Of a DNA stretch of 23,340 nucleotides, positions 6,979 through 14,368 are shown in pieces. Position 1 is the first letter of the stretch; the number at the start of each line of letters is the position of its first letter. The notes beneath the pieces are model-generated. The model saw only the letters and a program-made list of their open reading frames with translations. It was not told the DNA's origin and did no database searches. The translations under genes were made by a program, and so were the position numbers. Source of the DNA: Candidatus Margulisiibacteriota bacterium (GTDB lineage Bacteria > Margulisbacteria > Termititenacia > Termititenacales > Termititenacaceae); NCBI GenBank assembly GCA_031267055.1, contig JAIRZV010000130.1, positions 1 to 23,340 on the forward strand, read 5' to 3'.

Positions 6979-7994
6979 GCGGTAAGATCAAGATCGGCAT
7001 TATTGGCGCGACGGGCTACACCGGCGCGGAATTGTTGCGTATTTTGCTCGACCACCCGCATGCGGACTTTCAATATCTGACATCCACTTCGGCGGCGGGG
7101 CAGGATATCGGAGAAGTTTATCCCTTTCTGCGCCCGCGTTTTTCTCAAAAATTGACCGAGTACAAATTGTCCGAGGCGCAAAAACTCGACGTCGTTTTTA
7201 TCTGCCTGCCGCACGGCAAATCCATGGAACTTGCGCCGGAATTGATAAACGCCGGTGTAAAAGTTATCGATCTCGGCGCGGATTTTCGTTTCCGCGATCC
7301 GGCTGTTTATGAAAAAACCTACCAAAAGCACACTGCGTCGGAGCTGAACGCGCAGGCTGTTTACGGTTTGCCGGAATACAATCGTGCACAATTGAAAAAA
7401 GCCAAATTAGTCGCCAATCCGGGCTGTTATGTCACCGCGGCGACGCTGGCTTTAAAGCCGATTGTCGAAAATTTGGCTTTTGCCGCAGACTCGATTATTA
7501 TCGACGCCAAATCGGGCGTTTCCGGAGCCGGTCGCGCTTTGCGTCAGGACACCCATTTTCTGGAAGTGTATACCAATTTTTCGACTTACAAACTTGGTGT
7601 ACATCGCCATCAACCTGAAATAGAACAAAATATTGGTGCATCCGTGGTCTTTTCACCGCATTTATTGCCGGTAAATCGCGGCATTTTAGCGACAATTTAC
7701 GTGAAATTACACGAAAAAACAACAGCGGATAATATATTATCTATATTGCAAAAACAATATAAAAATGAGCCTTTTGTGCGTATCGTGGAAAAGGCGCCGA
7801 CTTTAAAAGATGTCGTGGGCAGCAATTATTGCTTGATTTCTCCGACTATTGTCGGCGACGGCAGTCAGTTGATTTTGGTCTCGGCGCTGGACAATCTGGT
7901 CAAAGGCGCGTCTGGTCAAGCTGTGCAGAATATGAATATAATGTTTGGCCTGCCGGAAACTACGGGTTTGGAAAGACTGGCTTTAAATCCGTGA
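6975..7994 (+). CDS. argC: N-acetyl-gamma-glutamyl-phosphate reductase
   Basis: ArgC reduces N-acetylglutamyl 5-phosphate to the semialdehyde with NADPH, the third step of arginine synthesis in the cytosol. The 339-residue length fits type 1 ArgC. The N-terminal Rossmann motif is IGIIGATGYTGAELLRIL, the active-site cysteine is Cys151 in ANPGCYVTA, and further hallmarks are IIDAKSGVSGAGR and the histidine-containing YKLGVHRHQPEI. The start overlaps the previous stop (ATGA). It heads a cluster argC-argJ-argB-argF-argG on one strand. A 274-bp gap filled with two hairpin elements separates it from argJ, so downstream expression may be attenuated there. Confidence 0.97.
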   Translation: MSGKIKIGIIGATGYTGAELLRILLDHPHADFQYLTSTSAAGQDIGEVYPFLRPRFSQKLTEYKLSEAQKLDVVFICLPHGKSMELAPELINAGVKVIDLGADFRFRDPAVYEKTYQKHTASELNAQAVYGLPEYNRAQLKKAKLVANPGCYVTAATLALKPIVENLAFAADSIIIDAKSGVSGAGRALRQDTHFLEVYTNFSTYKLGVHRHQPEIEQNIGASVVFSPHLLPVNRGILATIYVKLHEKTTADNILSILQKQYKNEPFVRIVEKAPTLKDVVGSNYCLISPTIVGDGSQLILVSALDNLVKGASGQAVQNMNIMFGLPETTGLERLALNP

Positions 7995-8008
7995 GTTGCT
8001 TAGAAATT

Positions 8009-8028
8009 TAGCGCGAGAAATACCTTTA
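8009..8028. repeat. Unpaired type-2 arm upstream of argJ
   Basis: This stretch (TAGCGCGAGAAATACC followed by TTTA) matches the outer arm of the type-2 element at 8165-8248 almost exactly. It is complementary to the right arm at 8228-8248 at 19 of 21 positions counting one more base. It can therefore compete with the element's own left arm. It directly abuts the type-1 element that begins at 8029. Confidence 0.7.
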
Positions 8029-8141
8029 AGCGCAATAAATATCTTTGCCGCCGCGCGTGGTGGCTTCTCACTTAACGTCGGCTACTTTGTAGCCGTGTTA
8101 AGTTCGAACCAGACGCGCTCTGGCAAAATATTTATTGCACT
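8029..8141. repeat. Type-1 palindromic element, copy 2 (113 bp)
   Basis: The arms 8029-8050 and 8121-8141 (AGCGCAATAAATAT...) pair over about 20 bp with a one-base bulge. The interior repeats the type-1 core: GGCTTCTCACTTAACGTCG, the central GGCTAC-TTT-GTAGCC hairpin, and GTTAAGTTCG. The outer arm sequence differs completely from copy 1 at 1772-1887, yet each copy is self-complementary. It lies in the argC-argJ gap in the same orientation as copy 1. Confidence 0.85.
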
Positions 8142-8164
8142 GTAAGATGAATTATGAGAATGTA

Positions 8165-8248
8165 TAGTGCGAGAAATACTTTGCCTGAAGCGGCCGTAAC
8201 CTTCAGTGCTATGCCGTGGCCGCGCAGGTAAAGGTATTTCTCGCACTA
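8165..8248. repeat. Type-2 palindromic element (84 bp) just before argJ
   Basis: The left arm 8165-8187 (TAGTGCGAGAAATACTTTGC and three more bases) and right arm 8225-8248 pair perfectly for the outer 15 bp, then with a small bulge. Inside, GCGGCC pairs with GGCCGC. The right arm ends 8 nt before the argJ Shine-Dalgarno site AAGGAG (8257-8262), so the hairpin could affect transcription or initiation of argJ. There is no U-run after it, so it is not a standard terminator. Confidence 0.75.
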
Positions 8249-8268
8249 TTAAAGACAAGGAGTAAAAA

Positions 8269-9363
8269 ATGTTGCCCAAAGGTTTTCAGTATGCCGGAGT
8301 ACATGCCGGTTTGAAAGACAGCGCTAAAAAAGATATGGGGCTGATCGTTTCCGAGAAAAGAGCGGTTTGTGCTGGTGTCACTACGACAAATCTGGCTTGC
8401 GCGTCCTGCGTCAAACGCGATCGCAAAATTTTGCGCCGCGGCACGGCTAAAACAATTATTGTGAATACCAAATACGCCAACGCCTGCTCAGGTAAACAGG
8501 GCGATAAAGATGACGCTGAATACGCCAAAATCGCGGAAAAACTTTTCGGCGGACCGGTTTTGACCGCTTCGACCGGCGTGATCGGCCAAAATCTGCCGAT
8601 GGACAAAATTAAAAAAGGCGCGGAATTGTTGCAAAAAAACTTAAAAAATGATTATGACGATTTTGCCGAGGCTATTTTGACCACGGATCTGGTTGTGAAA
8701 AAAATTACCAAGACCATTCAACTGGTTGGCCGCGATGTTACTATTTGTGGCGTAGCCAAAGGTTCCGGCATGATACATCCCAATATGGCCACCATGCTGG
8801 CGTTCATTACCACGGACGCCTCGATAAATCACAGTCTTTTACAGCGAGTTATTCGTGAAGTTACCGCTATTTCTTTTAATCAGGTGACGGTGGATGGTGA
8901 TACCAGTACCAACGATATGTGTCTCTGTCTGGCCAATGGTATGTCCGGCGCGCGAATTGACCGCCAGAATTTGCCGGTTTTTCAGGCGGCGCTGACCGAA
9001 GTGTTGATCTATTTGGCCAAAGCGATAGCCGCGGACGGCGAGGGTGCGACCAAGCTCATGGAGGTCAATGTAACCGGCGCGCGTTCGCTCAAAGAGGCGC
9101 GTTTGGCCGCCAAAGCGGTGGCCGGTTCGCCGCTGGTCAAATGCGCGGTGTACGGCGGTGACAATAATTGGGGCAGGGTGATCGCGGCGGTAGGCCGCAG
9201 CGGCGCCAAATTTGACCCCGAAAAAGTTAAAATGAGCTGGGACGGCTTGCAAAGCAAAAGCGTTACTATCAATATCGACCTCGCCAACGGCCGCGAGTCC
9301 GCGCAAGCCTGGGGCTGCGACCTGACCGAGGGCTACATCAAGATAAATACAAAATATAATTAA
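8269..9363 (+). CDS. argJ: Glutamate N-acetyltransferase / amino-acid acetyltransferase (ArgJ)
   Basis: ArgJ transfers the acetyl group from N-acetylornithine to glutamate, recycling acetyl groups in arginine synthesis; bifunctional forms also use acetyl-CoA. The 364-residue length is slightly short of the common 390-410. The autocleavage site is clear: KGSGMIHPNMATMLAF, with the nucleophilic Thr175 beginning the beta chain. Other hallmarks are VLTASTGVIGQNLPMDKI, VTVDGDTSTND and AVYGGDNNWGRVIAAVGRSGA. The start is supported by AAGGAG 6 nt upstream. The N-terminal NANACTG-like motif reads YANACSGKQGD. Presence of ArgJ implies the cyclic pathway. Whether it also does the first acetylation cannot be read here. 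Confidence 0.96.
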   Translation: MLPKGFQYAGVHAGLKDSAKKDMGLIVSEKRAVCAGVTTTNLACASCVKRDRKILRRGTAKTIIVNTKYANACSGKQGDKDDAEYAKIAEKLFGGPVLTASTGVIGQNLPMDKIKKGAELLQKNLKNDYDDFAEAILTTDLVVKKITKTIQLVGRDVTICGVAKGSGMIHPNMATMLAFITTDASINHSLLQRVIREVTAISFNQVTVDGDTSTNDMCLCLANGMSGARIDRQNLPVFQAALTEVLIYLAKAIAADGEGATKLMEVNVTGARSLKEARLAAKAVAGSPLVKCAVYGGDNNWGRVIAAVGRSGAKFDPEKVKMSWDGLQSKSVTINIDLANGRESAQAWGCDLTEGYIKINTKYN

Positions 9364-9365
9364 GA

Positions 9366-9406
9366 GAGAAGCAACCACGCGCGCAGGCAAAGATATTTAT
9401 TGCGCT
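9366..9406. repeat. Solo arm of a type-1 element between argJ and argB
   Basis: Read on the minus strand, this 41-nt stretch matches the left half of copy 2: AGCGCAATAAATATCTTTGC, then GCGCGCGTGGTTGCTTCTC. The other half is missing, so no long hairpin can form. Its end (TTGCGC at 9400-9405) lies 15 bp before the TATAAT of the argB promoter and may serve as a weak -35 region. Confidence 0.75.
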
Positions 9407-9417
9407 GTAGAGTTTCA

Positions 9418-9426
9418 TGTTATAAT
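9418..9426 (+). promoter_or_regulatory. Extended -10 promoter for argB, probably leaderless
   Basis: TGTTATAAT at 9418-9426 is an extended -10 element. The expected transcription start is about 7 nt downstream, at 9433-9434, immediately before the argB ATG at 9435. There is no Shine-Dalgarno sequence before that ATG. Together these suggest a leaderless transcript. A weak TTGCGC -35 at 9400-9405 comes from the adjacent repeat arm. Confidence 0.55.
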
Positions 9427-9434
9427 CCCGTCCT

Positions 9435-10289
9435 ATGCAGAGGTTTCAGGACAAAGTCGAGGTCATTTTAGACGCGTTGCCGTATATACGCAAATTTCAA
9501 GGCGCGATAGTCGTCATCAAATATGGCGGTTCGGCCATGATCGATCCGCACCTCAAACGCGAGGTTGCGCGCGACATTGCTTTGCTGAATTATGTCGGTA
9601 TGCAGCCGGTAGTGGTGCACGGCGGCGGCAAGGAAATCAATAATTGGCTGGACAAAGTCGGCAAAAAGGCCGAGTTTGCGCCCAACGGTCTGCGTGTGAC
9701 CGACAAAGAAACTATGGAAATTGCCGAAATGGTGCTGGGGCGTGTCGGCAAAGAAATAGTCGAGTTGCTGCACCGCGAGGGCGAAACCAAAGCTGTGTCG
9801 CTGTCCGGCAAAGACGCCGGGCTTTTCGTGGCGGAAAAATTGCAGTCCGATTATGATCTGGGTTTTGTCGGCGAGATCAAGACCGTCAACGCCGAGATTG
9901 TGCGCGGTTTGCTGGAAAAAGGCTTTATTCCGGTCATTTCGTCCGTGGCGATGAGCCGCGCCGGCGAAACCTACAATGTCAATGCTGATCTTGCCGCCTG
10001 CCAGATCGCCAAAGAGCTGGAAGCGACGAAACTTTATTTGATGACCGATGTGGACGGTGTATTGGACAAGGATAAAAAGCTTATTCAGCGCCTGAATAAG
10101 AAAAAAGCCGAGGAATTGATCGAACAAAAGGTGATCTCCGGCGGCATGATACCCAAAATCAAAAGCGCGCTGGATATTTTGAGCATTGGCGTGAAGTCGG
10201 TGCATATTATTAACGGCACTGTTGAACATTCGCTGCTGCTGGAAACCCTGACCAGCGCAGGCATCGGCACAATGGTAACTTTGGATTAA
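9435..10289 (+). CDS. argB: Acetylglutamate kinase
   Basis: ArgB phosphorylates N-acetylglutamate with ATP, the controlling step of cyclic arginine synthesis. The 284 residues show the amino-acid kinase fold: IKYGGSAM with Lys29, PVVVHGGGKEIN, SLSGKDAGLF, YNVNADLAAC, and the distal VISGGMIPKI. An N-terminal helix (FQDKVEVILDALPYIRKFQG) and the C-terminal VEHSLLLETLTSAGIGTM are features of hexameric, arginine-inhibited kinases, so feedback inhibition by arginine is likely. That is inference from family pattern. The ATG is not preceded by a Shine-Dalgarno site and sits right after an extended -10 box, suggesting leaderless translation. argF starts 14 nt after its stop. Confidence 0.97.
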   Translation: MQRFQDKVEVILDALPYIRKFQGAIVVIKYGGSAMIDPHLKREVARDIALLNYVGMQPVVVHGGGKEINNWLDKVGKKAEFAPNGLRVTDKETMEIAEMVLGRVGKEIVELLHREGETKAVSLSGKDAGLFVAEKLQSDYDLGFVGEIKTVNAEIVRGLLEKGFIPVISSVAMSRAGETYNVNADLAACQIAKELEATKLYLMTDVDGVLDKDKKLIQRLNKKKAEELIEQKVISGGMIPKIKSALDILSIGVKSVHIINGTVEHSLLLETLTSAGIGTMVTLD

Positions 10290-10303
10290 AAGGAAGTTCG
10301 GCA

Positions 10304-11197
10304 ATGAAAAAAGATTTTATATCGATCGAAAACCATGACGCGCGGACGATCAATCATCTGATCCGTCAGGCTTACAATCTCAAAGCGCAGGCGCGCGTGG
10401 GCAAAAAACACGAGCTGTTGCAGGGCGAATCACTGGCTATGATTTTTGATAAACCTTCGACGCGCACCCGCGTGTCTTTTGACGTGGCCATGTATGAGCT
10501 GGGCGGCCACGCGATCAATATCACCGCCGGCGAGTGCGGCCTCGGCACACGCGAGTCAGTGCCCGATGTGGCGCGGACTTTGAGCCGTTTTTGTGACGCG
10601 ATTATGGTGCGCACTTTTGGTCATGACATTGCGCTGGGGCTGGCCGAACATGCCAGCGTGCCGGTCATCAATGGCCTGACCGATCTGATGCATCCCTGTC
10701 AGGCTATGGCGGACGCGCTGACCATGTACGAAATCACCGGCGATTTGCAGGGCGTGCGTTTGACTTATATCGGCGACGCCAATAATGTGACGAATTCGCT
10801 GATCCATCTGGCCGAAAAAACCGGCATTGAGCTGACGGTCTGTACACCCAAAAATTACGCGCCGGATAAAAAAATAGCCGCGGAAAATGTGCTGTTGACT
10901 AATGACCCGGCAGCCGCGGTGAAAAAAGCGGATTTTATTTACACGGATGTCTGGGCCAGCATGGGGCAGGAAAAATTGGCCACGCAAAAAAACAAGGCTT
11001 TTAAAGACTATCAGGTCAACAGCCAGCTGCTCAAAAAAGCGCCGAAAAAAGTAAAAATAATGCATTGTCTGCCGGCGCATCGCGGGCTGGAAATCACTGA
11101 TGAAGTGATCGACGACCCGGCGCGGTCTGTTGTTTTTGAACAGGCCGAAAATCGCCTCCACGCACAAAAGGCGATTTTGGTATATTTGTTAAAGTGA
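10304..11197 (+). CDS. argF: Ornithine carbamoyltransferase
   Basis: This enzyme condenses ornithine and carbamoyl phosphate to citrulline. The 297-residue protein has the carbamoyl-phosphate motif STRTR (52-56), HPCQ (130-133), the ornithine-binding HCLPAHRG (254-261) and a central YIGDANNVTNSL segment typical of ornithine rather than aspartate carbamoyltransferases. The length matches anabolic OTC. It begins 14 nt after argB with AAGGA upstream, and is likely cotranscribed with it. argD, commonly found between argB and argF, is missing. A type-1 palindromic element follows the stop codon within a few bases. Confidence 0.96.
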   Translation: MKKDFISIENHDARTINHLIRQAYNLKAQARVGKKHELLQGESLAMIFDKPSTRTRVSFDVAMYELGGHAINITAGECGLGTRESVPDVARTLSRFCDAIMVRTFGHDIALGLAEHASVPVINGLTDLMHPCQAMADALTMYEITGDLQGVRLTYIGDANNVTNSLIHLAEKTGIELTVCTPKNYAPDKKIAAENVLLTNDPAAAVKKADFIYTDVWASMGQEKLATQKNKAFKDYQVNSQLLKKAPKKVKIMHCLPAHRGLEITDEVIDDPARSVVFEQAENRLHAQKAILVYLLK

Positions 11198-11202
11198 GAC
11201 AA

Positions 11203-11302
11203 GCAAAATATTTTGCCGGAGCGAGTTTTGGGGCGAACTTAACAAGCGCGAAGCGCGACGTTAAGTGAGAAGCCAACGCGAGCGGCGGCAAAGATATTTT
11301 GC
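11203..11302. repeat. Type-1 palindromic element, copy 3 (100 bp, inverted orientation)
   Basis: The arms 11203-11218 and 11286-11302 (GCAAAATATTTTGCCG and its partner) pair with a one-base bulge. The element is in reverse orientation relative to copies 1 and 2: read on the minus strand it contains GGCTTCTCACTTAACGTCG and TTGTTAAGTTCG. The central hairpin is GCGC-TTC-GCGC instead of GGCTAC-TTT-GTAGCC, so the stem has changed on both sides. It fills the argF-argG gap. Confidence 0.82.
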
Positions 11303-11327
11303 GAGGTTAATCTAAGGAGCATAAAAA

Positions 11328-12533
11328 ATGGTCAAAAAAGTAGTCTTGGCGTATTCCGGTGGTTTGGACACCTCGATCATGATACACTGGCTGAAAGAAA
11401 ATTACGCTTGTGAGGTCATCGCCTACGCCGCGGATGTGGGGCAGGGACTGCGCGAATTGGACGATCTGGAGCAGCGTGCCAAAGCCGCCGGCGCCAGCAA
11501 AGTGTATGTGCTGGATCTGCGTCAGGAATTTGTCGAGGAATATATTTGGCCGACACTCAAGGCCGGCGCGGTTTATGAGTCGCGTTATCTGCTCGGCACG
11601 TCTTTTGCCCGACCGGTTATCGCCAAACATCAAGTAGCTATTGCGGAAAAAGAAAACGCGGACGCCGTGGCGCACGGAGCCACTGGCAAAGGCAATGATC
11701 AAGTGCGTTTTGAATTGACTTTTATGGCGCTCAATCCGAATTTACAAATAATTGCCCCGTGGAGAGATACAAAATGGAATATCAATTCCCGCGAGGAAGC
11801 GATTGACTATGCGGAAAAGCACAATATTCCGCTTAAAATCACGAAAAAACGCATATACTCTGAAGACGCCAATCTCTGGCATATTTCGCATGAAGGCGCG
11901 GAACTGGAAGACCCGTGGAATGAACCGACGGATGCGGTTTACACGATTTCCAGCGCTTTGGAAAAAGCGCCGGACAAAGCGGAATATATAGAACTGGAAT
12001 TTAAGCAGGGCGTGCCGGTTGCTCTCAACGGCAAAAAATTATCCGCGGTGGAATTGCTGCAAAAACTGAATGAAATTGGCGGCAAACACGCCATCGGTCA
12101 GATCGACATAGTGGAAAACCGTCTGGTCGGCATGAAATCGCGCGGTGTTTACGAAACGCCGGGCGGCTCTATTTTGTATACGGCGCATGACAATCTGGAA
12201 CAGCTCGTTCTGGACAAAGAAACCTATCATCTCAAACAGCAATTGGCGCACAAATATGCCGAGTTAGTCTACAACGGCCAATGGTTCACGCCTGCGCGCG
12301 AGGCCTTGGACGCTTTTGTCAATAAAACGCAGGAAAATATGGACGGTACGGCGCGCTTAAAATTATACAAAGGCAATATTGTGCCGGCCGGGACGAAGTC
12401 GCCGCATTCGTTATACTTAGAAGACCTGGCGTCTTTTACCAATTCGGAATTGTATGACCAGAAAGACGCGGCTGGTTTTATTCGCTGTTTTGGCTTGCCG
12501 CTCAAGGCCGCGCGGCTCAAAAACAAACACTAG
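11328..12533 (+). CDS. argG: Argininosuccinate synthase
   Basis: ArgG joins citrulline and aspartate with ATP to argininosuccinate. The 401-residue length fits the family. The N-terminal PP-loop is AYSGGLDTS (8-16); further landmarks are YAADVGQG, the segment AHGATGKGNDQVRFE and APWRDTKWNINSREEAI. The start is supported by AAGGAG about 8 nt upstream. It is the last arg gene here; argininosuccinate lyase (argH), often next, is absent. The stop is separated by only 1 bp from the stop of a convergent hypothetical gene, and no obvious terminator lies between them. Confidence 0.97.
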   Translation: MVKKVVLAYSGGLDTSIMIHWLKENYACEVIAYAADVGQGLRELDDLEQRAKAAGASKVYVLDLRQEFVEEYIWPTLKAGAVYESRYLLGTSFARPVIAKHQVAIAEKENADAVAHGATGKGNDQVRFELTFMALNPNLQIIAPWRDTKWNINSREEAIDYAEKHNIPLKITKKRIYSEDANLWHISHEGAELEDPWNEPTDAVYTISSALEKAPDKAEYIELEFKQGVPVALNGKKLSAVELLQKLNEIGGKHAIGQIDIVENRLVGMKSRGVYETPGGSILYTAHDNLEQLVLDKETYHLKQQLAHKYAELVYNGQWFTPAREALDAFVNKTQENMDGTARLKLYKGNIVPAGTKSPHSLYLEDLASFTNSELYDQKDAAGFIRCFGLPLKAARLKNKH

Positions 12534-12534
12534 A

Positions 12535-13101
12535 CTAGGGACGCAGCATGCTTTGCAGTCTGTTAAACAAAGCGGATATGTTAATATTATAGTTATTAGA
12601 AAAAATATCCAAAATAAATTCTCTCTGGTCAAGTAATTTAATTCGCAGGCTCTGCATAAATTTTAATGAGAACTGATATTCCTCAGGATTCAACAAGATG
12701 ACCAATCCGCAAAATTTTTGATAAGCTCTTGGATCGATAAAGATTTCTTGCAGCGATTCTTTGGATAAATGTATGATATCAAGCGGATCGACATCCAGTT
12801 TGGCCAGACCTAAAGACAGCCTGCAGAGCAAATTAAAAATGTCAACCTGCGCGGATGTGGTAAAATTAAACATCTGACCAAAATAACCCGCTTCAGCATT
12901 TTGAGGATTTTTAACATAAAAATCCAGCAAAAGCCTGGCGTAATCCTCCGGGGTAGAATGTTCAAATATTTGTCCGTTCAGCGGCAGGTATTTTAATTTG
13001 AAGACATAGTTTTGCATAATGTCTTTCAGATAATTATAAGTCTTTGGATCTTCATTGGAGATCCATTCCAGCTTACCTAGGTTGATTAATTTTTTATGCA
13101 T
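12535..13101 (-). CDS. Hypothetical protein, 188 residues
   Basis: This minus-strand gene runs convergently into argG with a 1-bp gap. The product is soluble and predicted mostly helical, with leucine/isoleucine-rich amphipathic stretches (ARLLLDFYVKNPQNAEAGYF, QVDIFNLLCRLSLGLAKL, QSLRIKLLDQREFILDIF). No signal peptide, membrane segment or catalytic motif is visible. The AT-rich coding sequence and codon use differ from argG. The ATG at 13101 has no clear Shine-Dalgarno site, so the start is uncertain. I do not recognise the family. Confidence 0.7.
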   Translation of the reverse strand: MHKKLINLGKLEWISNEDPKTYNYLKDIMQNYVFKLKYLPLNGQIFEHSTPEDYARLLLDFYVKNPQNAEAGYFGQMFNFTTSAQVDIFNLLCRLSLGLAKLDVDPLDIIHLSKESLQEIFIDPRAYQKFCGLVILLNPEEYQFSLKFMQSLRIKLLDQREFILDIFSNNYNINISALFNRLQSMLRP

Positions 13102-13133
13102 ATATTTTCTATCGTAAGTTTTGGTCTAAAGTT

Positions 13134-13158
13134 GCAAAATTATTGCCGCTCGCGCCGG
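13134..13158. repeat. Possible degraded type-1 arm
   Basis: GCAAAATTATTGCCGCTCGC and the next bases resemble the right arm of copy 3 read on the minus strand (GCAAAATATCTTTGCCGCCG, then CTCGCG). The match is short and gapped, and no partner arm is seen. It lies in the divergent gap between the hypothetical gene and the aminotransferase. Confidence 0.35.
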
Positions 13159-13216
13159 AGGTTGATTTAATAAATATTCTAACTAATATATAATAAACAG
13201 GCTAGAGGAGAATTTT

Positions 13217-14368
13217 ATGACCAGAGATAAATTTTTGGTTTTTGGTAGTCCGCGTCTTGAGGCTGATGATATTCAGGCTGTGGTCAAAGTGTTGGAATCC
13301 GGCTGGCTGGGCACGGGGCCGCAGGTCAAACAATTTGAGGAAGATTTTAAAAATTATCAGGGCGTGCGGTACGCGATGGCGCTCAACTCCTGCACGGCTG
13401 GTTTGCATTTGTCCATGGTAGCGCTGGGTATTCAACCCGGTGACGAGGTCATCACCACGCCGCTGACTTTTTGCGCCACGGCCAACGCGGTGATCCATGC
13501 GGGTGGTCGGCCGGTTTTCGTGGACATTGACCGCGAGACGCTTAATATTGACGCGGACAAAATCGAGGCCGCGATCACGCCGCGCACACGGGCTTTGTTG
13601 CCGGTGCATTTTGCCGGACGCCCATGCGAACTGGACAAGATCATGTCCCTCGCGAAACGGCATGATCTAAAAGTGGTGGAAGACTGCGCCCATGCTATCG
13701 AGACGGAATATCATGGCCGGCACGCCGGCACTTTTGGTGATCTGGGTTGCTTTTCTTTTTACGTGACTAAAAATGTGGTGACCGGCGAAGGCGGCATGGT
13801 TGTTGCCAATAATGAAGAATATGCCGACAAAATCAAAATGTATGGACTGCACGGCATGTCGCGCGACGCCTGGAAACGTTTTTCCGACGAGGGCTTTAAA
13901 CATTATCAGGTGCTTTTTCCGGGTTTTAAATACAACATGATGGACCTGCAGGCCGCGCTGGGTATTCAGCAGCTCAAAAAAGTGGAAAAATTTTATCAAC
14001 GGCGGCAGGATATCTGGCAGGAATATAATGCGCGCTTGAAAAATTTGCCGTTGATTTTGCCCGCGCCGTTTGCGCCGGACACCAAACATGCGCTGCATTT
14101 ATATACTGTACTGCTGGACACGGATAAAACCGCTTTGACCAGAGACGAGTTGCTCAACGCGCTCGTCAAAGAAAATATCGGCGCTGGTGTGCATTACACA
14201 GCGTTGCATTTGCACCCGTATTACCGTAAAACTTTCGGTTACCAAAACGGCGATTTTCCTCAGGCCGAATATGTAGCCGAGCGGATCTTGAGTCTGCCGC
14301 TTTCCGCCAAATTGACGCCGCAGGATGTGGACGATGTGGTCGCGGCGCTGGAGAAAATCCTTGGTTAA
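13217..14368 (+). CDS. DegT/DnrJ/EryC1/StrS-family sugar aminotransferase
   Basis: These PLP enzymes transfer an amino group from glutamate to a keto-sugar nucleotide, making amino sugars for surface glycans. The 383-residue protein has the family pattern: an N-terminal GWLGTGPQVKQFEEDF, ALNSCTAGLHL, GDEVITTPLTFCATANAV, VVEDCAHAIE, and the PLP lysine Lys185 in FSFYVTKNVVTGEGGMV. A C-terminal HPYYRKTFGY segment is also typical. The start has AGAGGAG about 6 nt upstream. A TATAAT at 13189-13194 could be the promoter, but its -35 spacing is poor. The gene heads the polysaccharide cluster and overlaps the next start by 8 nt. The exact sugar substrate cannot be told; PseC- or ArnB-like roles are possible. 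Confidence 0.9.
   Translation: MTRDKFLVFGSPRLEADDIQAVVKVLESGWLGTGPQVKQFEEDFKNYQGVRYAMALNSCTAGLHLSMVALGIQPGDEVITTPLTFCATANAVIHAGGRPVFVDIDRETLNIDADKIEAAITPRTRALLPVHFAGRPCELDKIMSLAKRHDLKVVEDCAHAIETEYHGRHAGTFGDLGCFSFYVTKNVVTGEGGMVVANNEEYADKIKMYGLHGMSRDAWKRFSDEGFKHYQVLFPGFKYNMMDLQAALGIQQLKKVEKFYQRRQDIWQEYNARLKNLPLILPAPFAPDTKHALHLYTVLLDTDKTALTRDELLNALVKENIGAGVHYTALHLHPYYRKTFGYQNGDFPQAEYVAERILSLPLSAKLTPQDVDDVVAALEKILG

Noticed and set aside
8165..8250. Intrinsic terminator after argC
   Set aside because: The hairpin is strong but not followed by a run of T on the plus strand; the same holds for the type-1 copies.
9468..10304. Long open frame of 278 codons antisense to argB
   Set aside because: It is a codon-bias shadow of argB; the product is rich in H, F and Q with no recognisable pattern, and argB is unambiguous.
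1772..11302. CRISPR array
   Set aside because: The repeats are dispersed, long, palindromic and in both orientations, with no regular spacers and no cas genes nearby.
13217..14368. The aminotransferase as the missing argD
   Set aside because: Its motifs are those of DegT/DnrJ sugar aminotransferases (GWLGTGPQVKQFE, FSFYVTKNVVTGEGG), not class III acetylornithine aminotransferases, and it overlaps a glycosyltransferase gene.
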